Below are positions 9,001 to 16,599 of a DNA stretch of 64,000 nt, in pieces (within the stretch, counting starts at the first letter, position 1; the number at the start of each line of letters is the position of its first letter). The notes below the pieces were generated by a model that searched no databases, was not told where the DNA came from, and saw nothing but the letters and a program-made list of their open reading frames with translations. This DNA comes from VFZN01 sp963709325 (lineage in GTDB: Bacteria; Acidobacteriota; Vicinamibacteria; Vicinamibacterales; UBA2999). The stretch spans positions 372,001 through 436,000 of the forward strand of contig CAVPVV010000004.1 of the NCBI GenBank assembly GCA_963709325.1, read 5' to 3'. A program made the position numbers and the translations under genes.

Positions 9001-10532
9001 AAGGCGGCGAGTTCCGGGCGCCGATCTCGATCGCGACGATCGGCGGTCTCATCACCTCGACGGGCTTGACGCTGGTGGTCGTGCCGGTGGCTTACCTGCT
9101 GCTGGCCCGTGTGCTGGCCCGCGTCCAGGCCTGGCGCACGCAGCCGTCACCGAAGCTGGCCCCGGCGGCCCGCATCGCCGGAATCCTGCTGGTGCTCGCG
9201 CTGGTCGGGTGGTTCCTCTCGGCGACCAACGCGTTCGCGCAGGGCACAGCCCGCTCGCTCTCAGATCCGCCGACCGCGGCGCAGGGCGCGCTGGTGCTGA
9301 CCTTCGATCAGGCCGTCGAACGGGCCCTGACCGCTAACCAGGGACTGAAGGTCGATCAGGAGCGGGTGCGAGAGAACCAGGCCCACGTGGCCGAAGCCAA
9401 GACGAACTACCTGCCGCAGGTAAACTTCAGCTACCTGTACACACCATCGCAGAAGTTCCCGCTGATCCGGATTCCGGCGGGCATCTTCGGCCCGAACGAG
9501 ACGACCTTCCAGGCGAACTTCCAGCGGCAGAACATCCTCGGCTTCGACATCACGCAGCCGATCTACACGGGTGGGCGGCTGCGCAACACCCAGGCGATCC
9601 AGGAATCGGGCCTCGATGCGGCGCGCCTCGAAATGGAGCGCAGCCGGCAGGACCTGCAGTACCGCGTCGTGGAGGTGTTCTATAACGCGCTGCTGAAGCA
9701 GCAGGGTGTCGGCGTCACCGACGAGCAGATTCGCCTGTCGGAGACGCAACTCGCGCTGGCCAAGGCGCGCTACGACGCCGGGACGGTGGCGCGCCTTGAC
9801 GTGCTGCAGGCCGAAGTGCAGCTCGCCAATGCCCGGGCTCGCCGGATCCAGATGAGGGCCGAAGTGGACGCCGCACTGCAGGCCGTCCGAACCGTGCTCT
9901 CACTGCCGCAGCGCCAGTCGTTGACTCTGGTCGGCAACCTCGACGAAGGCCGCGAGATTCCTGGACGCGAGGTTCTCGATCTCGCGCTGCCCTCCCGGCC
10001 CGACCTGCAGGCGTTCAATGCGCGCCGGGACCAGGCCGAGTTCTCGGCTCGGCTGGCTGACGGCCAGTGGAAGCCGTCGCTCGCCTTCCGCGGCTCACTG
10101 CAGTACCAGGAGGACTCGTTCGGGTCGGTATTGAACAACGAGAACCAGAACTACACGTTCGGCCTCGCCATCCAGATGCCGCTGATGGCCGCACCCGGCG
10201 CGGCTGCCCGCAAGTCCGCGGCAACGTCGCAGAAACGCCAGGCAGAGTACGGACTGGGCGCCTCCACCGACCAGGCCCGGCTGGAGCTGGAGACTGCGTG
10301 GACGACGCTGCAGGCCGCTGCCGAAGTGGTGTCGACGCAGGAGAAGGCCCTCGACCTCGCGCGCGAGAGCGTTCAGATCGCGCAGGTCTCGTACGAGAAC
10401 GGCGTCATCACCTCGGCCGAGCTCAACGACGCGCAGGTCCGCATGCTCGAAACCGAGTGGAACCTGCTCCAGGCCAAGTACGCCAAGATTGTCGCCGCCG
10501 CGCGGGCGAAGGTCGCCGCCGGAGTGGATTGA
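6081..10532 (+). CDS. RND efflux permease fused to a TolC-like outer-membrane factor
   Basis: One open frame of 1483 codons. Residues 1 to about 1030 are a complete AcrB-type (HAE1) permease: an N-terminal RPVFATMFIVSFVVLGI helix, porter domains, the proton-relay motif GILIDDAVVVREN with D398 and D399, and twelve membrane helices ending near LVVVPVAYLLLARVLAR. A further hydrophobic stretch follows (about 1031-1050, IAGILLVLALVGWFL) with a signal-peptidase-I-like site AFA-QG at 1053/1054. Residues 1054-1483 form a full-size outer-membrane factor: FDQAVERALTANQGLKVD, FDITQPIYTGGRLRN, and the repeated ARYDAGTVARLDVLQAEV / SYENGVITSAELNDAQV pattern. Permease and channel are normally separate genes. 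The second half looks like a secreted precursor with its own signal peptide; an in-frame GTG at 9111 could also start it alone. No other outer-membrane factor gene lies nearby. An indel that removed a stop is possible and should be excluded. Confidence 0.88.
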   Translation: MWISDTSIKRPVFATMFIVSFVVLGIVSMTRLGIDLFPDVNFPFVNVSVIYPGAAPEEVETLVTKPVEDAIAGINGVKRVISTSTEGFSRVGVELRLEVDPQAAAAEVREKVAAIRNRLPDQIEDPTIERFDVAALPIMVFAVGSRQPSDVTRRQVEDDLKPLLEQIDGVAAVQVNGGEVREIQVNLDPRRLEALQMPISEVANKLTAENLDVPGGQVKREGQSVSLRTKGEFGTAGEIDNVIVRSTGGSTVRVRDVATVVDGYEERTSTTRLNGADAVSFSIRKQSGANTVQIAGKVEAALQKLAPSFPQLEIRPVHSDADGIRENVKDVRGHIIFGGLMAVLIIFIFMRDWRSTLISALALPTSVIATFFFMYVIGFTINMMTLMALSLVIGILIDDAVVVRENIYRHMEHGEDPVTAAQRGTSEIGLAVMATTFTILAVFLPVGFMTGIVGQFFKSFALTIAFAVFMSLLIAFTLDPMLSSRFVRFVPPEERTRTRMGRLLEKWGAFYDRVDQKYHTVLGWAVRRPWTVVAVAILVFAGSLSTLKVMGTEFVPAEDRGEFVVNIEAPPGTSFEQSVEYVGHVESVVRQEREVRQVFSTVGLEGDPLKANLRIKLTKKFERERKLPAIKAEMRERLRAIPLLKMTVADPEFMQGAPSEAPLNVYLRGDDMAALTRLNDEVVEKIKQVPGAVDVDSSLESGQPEMVAHVNRALAADMGFDVGTVAMQLRGMIEGVVPTRLREGDKEYDIRIRLAPEFRNDFQTIARTPLYSPKGALVRTADIVRMEPGVGPTNIQREARRRQAKIGIELEGRALGDVTNDVAKVMGGVTLPANFEWGFAGDVELMQESAAAMGLALVLAVAFIYIVLASQFESFLEPMLIMLSLPLAIVGALLAILLTGNNLGMPAMIGMVMLMGLVTKNAILLIDLTNQYVREGLSVEAAILKAGPVRLRPILMTTLAMILGMLPSALGRGEGGEFRAPISIATIGGLITSTGLTLVVVPVAYLLLARVLARVQAWRTQPSPKLAPAARIAGILLVLALVGWFLSATNAFAQGTARSLSDPPTAAQGALVLTFDQAVERALTANQGLKVDQERVRENQAHVAEAKTNYLPQVNFSYLYTPSQKFPLIRIPAGIFGPNETTFQANFQRQNILGFDITQPIYTGGRLRNTQAIQESGLDAARLEMERSRQDLQYRVVEVFYNALLKQQGVGVTDEQIRLSETQLALAKARYDAGTVARLDVLQAEVQLANARARRIQMRAEVDAALQAVRTVLSLPQRQSLTLVGNLDEGREIPGREVLDLALPSRPDLQAFNARRDQAEFSARLADGQWKPSLAFRGSLQYQEDSFGSVLNNENQNYTFGLAIQMPLMAAPGAAARKSAATSQKRQAEYGLGASTDQARLELETAWTTLQAAAEVVSTQEKALDLARESVQIAQVSYENGVITSAELNDAQVRMLETEWNLLQAKYAKIVAAARAKVAAGVD

Positions 10533-10535
10533 CGA

Positions 10536-10612
10536 CAGGCTCTGGGCTCTAGGCTTCAGGAAGAACGCTTGTCAGCTGGCACGCGTGACCGGCCTAGAGC
10601 CTGAAGCCTACG
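10536..10612. repeat. intergenic inverted repeat, CAGGCTCTAGGCTTCAGG family (copy 1)
   Basis: Between two convergent genes. GGCTCTAGGC at 10545-10554 pairs with GCCTAGAGCC at 10592-10601, and TAGGCTTCAGG at 10550-10560 pairs with CCTGAAGCCTA at 10600-10610; the loop is about 40 bases. The right arm includes the stop codon of the kinase gene. It could act as a bidirectional terminator, but it has no U-tract. A second copy of the same unit lies at 55639-55716. Confidence 0.7.
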
Positions 10613-11552
10613 AAGTGAGCGGCCCGAAATGCTTTTCATAGCGGGCGGCGAACTCCCCCCACGTATACGCGTGATACGTGCCTCCGAGGTGTTCGAGCGC
10701 GTAGGTGGCGGCGACGCTGCCGAAGCGGGCGCAGGTGGTGTAATCGCAGCCGGTGGCCAGGCCCTTCATGAAGCCGCCGCGGAACGCATCGCCGACGCCG
10801 GTCGGGTCCTCGATGCGCTCGGGCACCACCGCGGGCACATCCACTGAGTCGTCCTTGGTCATCACGGTGCAGCCATGCTCGCCCTTCGTGACGACCAGGA
10901 GCGTGACTTCATTCAGCACGTCGCGTTCGCTCATCCCGGTTTTCTGGCGAATCAGCTCGAACTCGTAGTCGTTGCAGATCACCATGAAGGCGCCGGTGAT
11001 GCCGTCCTTCAGCTGATCGCCAGCCATTCGCGCGCATTGCTGACCGGGATCCCAAATGTACCTGATGCCCATGGTGCTGCACTCTCCTGCGTACTGCACC
11101 ATGGCGTCCGGATCGTTGGGCGAGATGATCACCAGCGCGTCGCCGTCGAGGCTCGGCACGTCACGGAACGAGAGCTCCGCGGCGTTGGCCATGGCCCCGG
11201 TATAGAAGGACGCGATTTGGTTGTTGTGCTGGTCGGTGCTGCAGAAGAAGGAGGCGCAGAACTTCCCGTCGACCGTCTTCACCAGCGACGTGTCGATGCC
11301 GGCCGTCTCCATCCAGTGCTTGTAGTCGCTGAAGTCCTGGCCGGCTGTGGCCATCAGTCTCGGCCGCTCGCCGAGCAGCGCCAGCGTGTAGGCGATGTTC
11401 GGCGCGCATCCGCCGCGGCGCTTGTCCATCGAGTCCACCAGGAAACTGAGCGACACCCGGTTCATGTGCTCGGGCAGGAAGTGCTCGGTGAACCGTCCGG
11501 GGAACGACATCAGGTAGTCGAACGCGATGGAACCAGTGACGATGAGCTGCAT
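10608..11552 (-). CDS. PfkB family sugar/nucleoside kinase (adenosine kinase-like)
   Basis: A 314-residue ribokinase-fold enzyme. The N-terminal signature GGCAPNIAYTLALLG covers substrate binding, and DPTGVGDAFRGGFMKG near residue 250 holds the anion hole and catalytic Asp. It resembles the adenosine kinase-like PfkB proteins of Acidobacteria and Deltaproteobacteria. The next gene upstream encodes methylthioadenosine phosphorylase, so a purine nucleoside salvage role is a reasonable inference. The substrate is not proven: a sugar kinase is the alternative. Confidence 0.85.
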   Translation of the reverse strand: MQLIVTGSIAFDYLMSFPGRFTEHFLPEHMNRVSLSFLVDSMDKRRGGCAPNIAYTLALLGERPRLMATAGQDFSDYKHWMETAGIDTSLVKTVDGKFCASFFCSTDQHNNQIASFYTGAMANAAELSFRDVPSLDGDALVIISPNDPDAMVQYAGECSTMGIRYIWDPGQQCARMAGDQLKDGITGAFMVICNDYEFELIRQKTGMSERDVLNEVTLLVVTKGEHGCTVMTKDDSVDVPAVVPERIEDPTGVGDAFRGGFMKGLATGCDYTTCARFGSVAATYALEHLGGTYHAYTWGEFAARYEKHFGPLTS

Positions 11553-11560
11553 GGTCGGAT

Positions 11561-11607
11561 GTCAGGAGGCAGGAGACAGGAGTTGGGAGTTAGGAGTTAG
11601 GAACCTG
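11561..11607. repeat. short-unit direct repeat, GGAGTTA family (copy 1)
   Basis: The spacer between mtnP and the kinase gene is built of near-repeats of a 7-base unit, such as AGGAGTTGGGAGTTAGGAG, flanked by GTCAGGAGGCAGGAGACAGG. It is not a CRISPR (no spacers) and has no internal inverted repeat. The same units recur at 37473-37521. Confidence 0.7.
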
Positions 11608-11617
11608 GAATCAGAAG

Positions 11618-12478
11618 CTACTTGACGTACTTGCTGATAATGGGCGCCAGGTCGCGCTTCACATGATCTGGGATAACGCTCGGGTGCGTGATGAGCGCGG
11701 TCTTCAGGGCGGAATGTGCCGGGACGCGCTGGCCGACGTCGATCCGCTCCACCGTTCCGGCGATCACCTGCTGCGCAGTCGTCGCGTTCTTCGTCAGGTG
11801 CTCGATGATCATCTCGACAGTCACCGAGTCGTGATCCGGGTGCCAGCAGTCGTAGTCGGTCACCAGTGCCATGGTCGAATAGGCGATCTCGGCTTCGAGT
11901 GCGAGCTTGGCTTCCTGGAGGTTTGTCATGCCGATGATGTCCGCGCCCCATTGGCGGTAGAGTTTCGATTCGGCCAGCGTCGAGAATTGCGGCCCCTCCA
12001 TGCAGACGTAAGTGCCGCCCTCGTGCACTCGTGCCCCGAGACCGCGCGCGACCTCGGCCGCCAGCTTCGAGAGCGGTCCGCAGAGCGGGTGCGCGAACCC
12101 CACATGGGCCACGATCCCCTTCCCGAAAAACGTACTGATCCGGCCGCGCGTGCGATCGATGAACTGATCCGGGAAGACGATGTCCAGCGGCCGGTACTGC
12201 TCCTGGAGCGATCCGACCGCGCTCGCCGACAGAATCCACTCGGCGCCGAGCAGTTTGAAGCCGAAGATGTTGGCACGGTAGTTCAGCTCCGACGGAGAGA
12301 GCCGGTGACCGACTCCGTGGCGGGCCAGGAACGCGACTCGCTTACCGCGCAGCGTCCCGAGAATGTACGGCCCTGACGGATCGCCGAACGGCGTGGTCAC
12401 CAGGCGCTCTTCGCGATCGATCAGCTCGGCCATGTCATACAGGCCAGAGCCGCCAATGATGCCGATGTGCACAGACAT
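11618..12478 (-). CDS. mtnP: S-methyl-5'-thioadenosine phosphorylase
   Basis: Cleaves methylthioadenosine to adenine and methylthioribose 1-phosphate in the methionine salvage pathway. The 286-residue product fits the family: IGIIGGSGLYDM at the N terminus, FLARHGVGHRLSPSELNYRAN with phosphate- and ribose-binding residues, CMEGPQFSTLAESKLYR, and GADIIGMTNLQEAKLALEAE with the purine-recognition loop. The following PfkB kinase may use the purine product. The gene starts 12 bases after the stop of the epimerase-MBL fusion on the same strand. Confidence 0.93.
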   Translation of the reverse strand: MSVHIGIIGGSGLYDMAELIDREERLVTTPFGDPSGPYILGTLRGKRVAFLARHGVGHRLSPSELNYRANIFGFKLLGAEWILSASAVGSLQEQYRPLDIVFPDQFIDRTRGRISTFFGKGIVAHVGFAHPLCGPLSKLAAEVARGLGARVHEGGTYVCMEGPQFSTLAESKLYRQWGADIIGMTNLQEAKLALEAEIAYSTMALVTDYDCWHPDHDSVTVEMIIEHLTKNATTAQQVIAGTVERIDVGQRVPAHSALKTALITHPSVIPDHVKRDLAPIISKYVK

Positions 12479-12490
12479 GTCTGAAGGTCC

Positions 12491-13756
12491 TTAGAGGATG
12501 CGTTCCACGCGCCGGCGGCCGCCTGCCTCGCGCAGGATGCCAGCCGCCAGCGAGGGGTCGTGCTCGAAGAAGATCAGGTACTCGCGATCGACCGCTTCGC
12601 GCGCAAAGGCTCGCTTGAACGCGAGCGTGTCCATCGGATACAGGTCGTAACCCATTACCCATGGATCCGGCACGTGCACGGAGGTCGGATACATGTCGGC
12701 GGCGAAGACCGCCGTCTGCCCAGCGGATTCGATCATCACCACCTGATGGTGCGCGGTGTGTCCTCCGCTGCGCCGATACCGCACGCCTGGGGCGATCTCC
12801 GCGCCATCCTCGACCAGGGTGAGCACGCCCGCTTCCTGGAGCGGCACGAAGTTCTCGGCCAGGTAGCTGGCGCGATTCCGCTCGTGCGGATGCGTCGCGT
12901 CTTCCCATTCCTGGCGATGGGCGATGTACCGGGCGCGCGGAAATCGCGGCACGATGCGCCCGTCTCCGGAGCGAGCGGTGAAGCCGCCGACATGATCGAA
13001 ATGCAGATGGCTCGCAACGACGATGTCGATGTCCTCGGGCGACACGCCGGCTTCAGCGAGCGAGTGATCGAGATGGTAGGTACGCTCCAGCCCGTAAATG
13101 TCGGCGCTCTTCGCGTCCATCTTGTCGCCGCATCCCGCGTCGATCAGCACCGTCTGGTCGCCGCGGACGAGCAAGGGCCGCATCCCGAGCGGAATCCGGT
13201 TCCGGTCATCGGGCGGCAGGTGCTTTTCCCACAGCGTCCGCGGCACCACGCCGAACATCGCACCGCCATCGAGTCGAATGAAGCCGTCGGACAGGCTGAC
13301 GAGCTCGAGATCACCCAGGGACTGCCTGACCGGTGTGTGGAACCGCGACACCGCTGGCGCCGGCTCCTTGAGCTCGACAAGGACGCCATGCGCGGCCGAG
13401 GGGTGAACGAAGGCAACCCGCGCGCCTTCGGCGCCAGGTCTGGCGACGCGGTCGATCAGGCGAACGCCGCGAGCCTCAAGATAGGCCAACGCCGCGTCGA
13501 CGTCCTCAACCCGCAGCGCCACGTGGTGCAGCCCCGCACCGCGCTTCTCCACGAACTTCGCGATCGCCGATTCCGGCGCGGTGGCCTCGAGCATTTCGAG
13601 CGATGACGGCCCCATGTGAAGGAAGTGCGCGCGCACCTTCTGGCTGGCGACCTCCTCCGGCGGCTCGACGTGCAGTCCGAGCACGTCCCGGAAGAACGTG
13701 AGCGAGAGCTCGAGATCCGAGACCGCGATGCCGACGTGATCCAGCCAGGCCTTCAC
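12491..13756 (-). CDS. methylmalonyl-CoA epimerase fused to an MBL-fold hydrolase
   Basis: 421 residues in one frame. Residues 1 to about 133 are a glyoxalase-fold epimerase converting (S)- to (R)-methylmalonyl-CoA: LDHVGIAVSDLE with H7, GAGLHHVALRVEDVDAAL with H77/H78, and a closing VELKEP with E129, which match the family metal ligands. Residues from about 140 to the end are a metallo-beta-lactamase-fold hydrolase: DGFIRLDGGAMFG, TVLIDAGCGDK, and SHLHFDHVGG with H250, H252, D254 and H255, followed by HTAHHQVV and a late FFEHD. These domains are normally separate proteins. The gene overlaps meaB (ATGA), fitting the methylmalonyl-CoA pathway. The hydrolase substrate is unknown; a thioester is a guess. 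Confidence 0.87.
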   Translation of the reverse strand: MKAWLDHVGIAVSDLELSLTFFRDVLGLHVEPPEEVASQKVRAHFLHMGPSSLEMLEATAPESAIAKFVEKRGAGLHHVALRVEDVDAALAYLEARGVRLIDRVARPGAEGARVAFVHPSAAHGVLVELKEPAPAVSRFHTPVRQSLGDLELVSLSDGFIRLDGGAMFGVVPRTLWEKHLPPDDRNRIPLGMRPLLVRGDQTVLIDAGCGDKMDAKSADIYGLERTYHLDHSLAEAGVSPEDIDIVVASHLHFDHVGGFTARSGDGRIVPRFPRARYIAHRQEWEDATHPHERNRASYLAENFVPLQEAGVLTLVEDGAEIAPGVRYRRSGGHTAHHQVVMIESAGQTAVFAADMYPTSVHVPDPWVMGYDLYPMDTLAFKRAFAREAVDREYLIFFEHDPSLAAGILREAGGRRRVERIL

Positions 13757-14706
13757 AGCGACTTCAAGCTCCGTCCCAGAAGCTCCTCGGCGGCCGAATA
13801 GGGATCGAGCTCGCGCGCGGCGATCCGGTCGACGAGGGCGTCGAACTCCCCCTCGGCGAGCAGCCGGCGCTCGACGAACTCGAGGTACCGATGAGTGAGC
13901 AGGTCACGCAAACGAAACTGATTACGCGCTTTCAGGCGCCGGACGCGCGTGCCTTCGGAACGGGCACGAAAGGCGTCAACCGTCTGCCACAACTCCGAGA
14001 TGCCCCGCCCTGTAGTTGCCTCTGTCTTGACGATCGGCGGGCGCCACTCGCCTTCGCCAAAACTCTGGAGCGAAAGGTTCGACTCGATGGCCGTGACCAT
14101 GCGATCCGCACCCTCGCGGTCGGCCTTGTTCACCACGTAGATGTCGGCGATCTCCATGATGCCGGCCTTCAGCGCCTGCACGTCGTCGCCGGTTCCGGGC
14201 ACGAGCACGACGATCGAAATGTCGGCGGTGCGGACGATGTCCACTTCGTCCTGGCCGACGCCAACCGTCTCGATGATGACCAGGCTTTTGCCAGCGGCGT
14301 CAAGAACCAGCGCGACGTCGCTGGTCGCGCGCGCAAGCCCGCCGAGGTGTCCGCGTGTCGCCATCGAGCGGATGAACACGTCCGGGTCCTCGGAGTGCGC
14401 CTGCATCCGAAGCCGGTCCCCCAGGATTGCGCCACCGGTGAACGGGCTGGTCGGATCGACGGCAATCACACCAATGGTGTCGCCGCCCTTGCGAGTCTCG
14501 GCGGTGAGCTTGTCGACCAGCGTGCTCTTGCCTGCCCCCGGCGGTCCGGTGACGCCGACCAGATAACTGCGACCGGTGTGCGGGAAGATGTCGCGGACGA
14601 GCGCTGCCGCGCCGTCCGCCTCGTCTTCGATGAGCGAGATGGCGCGCGCGATGGCGCGGGCGTCGCCGCTGAGGACGCGCTCGGCGAGCGGCACGGAAAC
14701 AGGCAC
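13753..14706 (-). CDS. meaB: methylmalonyl-CoA mutase-associated GTPase MeaB
   Basis: G3E-family GTPase that gates cobalamin loading and protects methylmalonyl-CoA mutase. The 317-residue length is normal. Walker A GPPGAGKST is at residues 54-62, followed by VIAVDPTSPFTGGAILGDR (switch region), ETVGVGQDEVDI and the guanine-specificity motif NKAD. The C-terminal helical arm RRLKARNQFRLRDLL is present. The GTG start lies one base after the acyl-CoA dehydrogenase stop, and the 3' end overlaps the epimerase fusion. The mutase itself is encoded about 31 kb away at 45356-47416. Confidence 0.94.
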   Translation of the reverse strand: MPVSVPLAERVLSGDARAIARAISLIEDEADGAAALVRDIFPHTGRSYLVGVTGPPGAGKSTLVDKLTAETRKGGDTIGVIAVDPTSPFTGGAILGDRLRMQAHSEDPDVFIRSMATRGHLGGLARATSDVALVLDAAGKSLVIIETVGVGQDEVDIVRTADISIVVLVPGTGDDVQALKAGIMEIADIYVVNKADREGADRMVTAIESNLSLQSFGEGEWRPPIVKTEATTGRGISELWQTVDAFRARSEGTRVRRLKARNQFRLRDLLTHRYLEFVERRLLAEGEFDALVDRIAARELDPYSAAEELLGRSLKSL

Positions 14707-14707
14707 C

Positions 14708-15850
14708 TCAGGCAGCCAGCAGCTGACGGGCGATCACCAGCCGCTGGACCTCGCTGGTGCCCTCGCCGATGGTGGTGAGCTTGACGTCGCGGAAGTACTT
14801 CTCGGCCGGGTAGTCCTTGACGAACCCGTAGCCGCCGAAGATCTGGACCGCGTCCTCGGAGGCGCGGACCGCGATCTCGGAGGCATAGAGCTTGGCCATC
14901 GACGACTCGAGCGTCACCTTCCGTCCCTGGTCCTTCAGCCACGCGGCGCGATAGGTGAGCAGCCGTGCGGCCTCGACTCGGGATGCGTTGTCGAGCAGCT
15001 TCCACCGAATCGACTGGAACCCGCCGATCTTCCGTCCGAACTGCGCTCGATCGCCGGCGTAGGCGCGAGCGGCCTCATAAGCCCCCTGCGCGAGCCCGAC
15101 CGCAAGGGCGGCAATCCCGATCCGGCCGGCGTCGAGCACCTGCAGTGTCTGGACGAACCCCTGCCCCTCCTCGCCGATCATCTGACCGCCCGGCACGCGG
15201 CAGTTCTGCAGGATGACCTCGCAGGTCTCGCTCGCGCGCATCCCGAGCTTGTCTTCCTTCTTGCCCGCAAGCAGCCCCGGTGTGCCGCGCTCGACGATGA
15301 ACGCGGAGATGCCTTTCGCGCCCTTGGCGCGATCGGTCACAGCCATGATCACGAGCGTGTCGGCCGACCGGCCATGCGTGATGAAGGCCTTGCTGCCGTT
15401 CAGCACCCACTCGTCGCCGTCGGGCGCCGCGGTCGTCCGCATGGCGGCGGCATCGCTGCCCGAACTTGGCTCGGTCAGCCCCCAGGCGGCGAGGTGGCGG
15501 CCGCTGGCGAGCGGCACCAAATATTGCCGCTTCTGCGCCTCGCTGCCGAACATCGCGATGTGCGCAGCGCCGAGGCCGTTATGGGCGGCCACCGAGAGCG
15601 AGATGCTGGGATCGACGCGCGCGAGCTCTTCGATGCACAGGCAATACTCGAGTGCGGTCATGGCGGCGCCGCCGTACGCCTCGGGGAACTGCACTCCCAT
15701 CAAGCCCAACTCGGCCATCTTCGGGAGCAGCTCGAGCGGAAAGTGCTGCGCGTTGTCCCACTCCATCACGTGCGGCCGGATTTCGCTCTCGGCGAACTCC
15801 CGCACGCTGCGGCGCAGCAGTTCCTGTTCCTCGGTCAGCCGGAAGTGCAT
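14708..15850 (-). CDS. acyl-CoA dehydrogenase
   Basis: FAD enzyme that introduces the trans-2 double bond into acyl-CoA thioesters. The 380-residue product has the whole three-domain fold: helical N-terminal domain (HFRLTEEQELLRRSVREFA), beta domain with WGLTEPSSGSDAAAM, GSKAFITHG, and C-terminal helices DRAQFGRKIGGFQ and IFGGYGFVKDYPAEKYFRD. The catalytic Glu is in TTIGEGTSEVQRLVIARQL near the C terminus. It leads into meaB and the epimerase, so a short- or branched-chain substrate upstream of propionyl-CoA is a fair inference. Confidence 0.93.
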   Translation of the reverse strand: MHFRLTEEQELLRRSVREFAESEIRPHVMEWDNAQHFPLELLPKMAELGLMGVQFPEAYGGAAMTALEYCLCIEELARVDPSISLSVAAHNGLGAAHIAMFGSEAQKRQYLVPLASGRHLAAWGLTEPSSGSDAAAMRTTAAPDGDEWVLNGSKAFITHGRSADTLVIMAVTDRAKGAKGISAFIVERGTPGLLAGKKEDKLGMRASETCEVILQNCRVPGGQMIGEEGQGFVQTLQVLDAGRIGIAALAVGLAQGAYEAARAYAGDRAQFGRKIGGFQSIRWKLLDNASRVEAARLLTYRAAWLKDQGRKVTLESSMAKLYASEIAVRASEDAVQIFGGYGFVKDYPAEKYFRDVKLTTIGEGTSEVQRLVIARQLLAA

Positions 15851-15862
15851 CCCTTGAGCGTA

Positions 15863-16537
15863 TCAGTAGAACACCGTCACGCGGAAGCTCCCCGAGTTGT
15901 CGTCCAGGACCTCGTCGTTGATCCCGAGCTGCAGGCGACCGCCGCTGCGCACGCGGATCGGCCCCTGGTCGGCGCCGATGAAGAACACATCGCCGCCAAC
16001 GCGGCCGATCAGCGCGGCGCCGGGGCGATTCGGGAGCGGACGAGCCTGGTTGAACGGCGAGTTCTTCTCCCCTTCCGGACCGTCGCGCCGATCGCGTCCC
16101 CATCGCACCTCGCCGCTGGCCTGGAAGTAGACCGTCTGCCCGGGGCGGACCTCGATGCCGGTGTCGGTCCAGGGTACCGTGGCGGCGACGCTGATCTGCC
16201 GCTCGCGCATGCCGGACGGCGGCCCGCCGCCATTCCACCCACTGTTGCCGCCGCCATTCCACCCGCTGTTACCGCCGCCCCAGCCGCTGCCGCTCCCGCC
16301 GCTGCCGCCGCCGTAGTTGTCGAACTCGATCCGGACGACCTCGTTGCGATCGACGCGGATGGTACGCGCGCTGCCGTAGCCGCGCCGTTCCTCGAACTCG
16401 ATAGTGCTGCCGCGAACGCCGACCAGGTCGCCCTCGATGCGCTGACCGTTGCGCAGGTAGAGCGTGTCGGCGGAAAGCGCCAGCGGCGCCGCGCCGACCA
16501 GCGCCGCAGTGAGCAACCAGCGTGACGTAAGAGCCAT
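15863..16537 (-). CDS. secreted protein with LecA/PA-IL-like domain
   Basis: A 224-residue exported protein. The ATG at 16537 gives a clean signal peptide (LLTAALVGAAPLALSA, cleavage before DTLYLRNGQ) preceded by a GGAGG ribosome site, so the longer frame upstream is not used. A small domain with NGQRIEGDLVGVRGSTIEF follows, then a Gly/Trp-rich linker with tandem NSGWNGGG units. The C-terminal part (DTGIEVRPGQTVYFQASGEV through GSFRVTVFY) resembles the galactophilic lectin PA-IL fold used as an add-on in Acidobacterial envelope proteins. Sugar binding is not proven. Confidence 0.75.
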   Translation of the reverse strand: MALTSRWLLTAALVGAAPLALSADTLYLRNGQRIEGDLVGVRGSTIEFEERRGYGSARTIRVDRNEVVRIEFDNYGGGSGGSGSGWGGGNSGWNGGGNSGWNGGGPPSGMRERQISVAATVPWTDTGIEVRPGQTVYFQASGEVRWGRDRRDGPEGEKNSPFNQARPLPNRPGAALIGRVGGDVFFIGADQGPIRVRSGGRLQLGINDEVLDDNSGSFRVTVFY

Positions 16538-16599
16538 GGCGTCCTCCAGCGGAGTCAGACCGCGTGATCTGCCGGGGTCACCCGTGCGATCATGACGGT

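Noticed and set aside
11561..11607. CRISPR array
   Set aside because: The repeats are 7-base near-tandem units without spacers or cas genes; the copy at 37473 is the same.
14576..16525. 649-residue open frame on the plus strand
   Set aside because: It lies antisense to meaB, the acyl-CoA dehydrogenase and the LecA-like gene, with Arg/Pro/Ala-rich composition typical of high-GC shadow frames.
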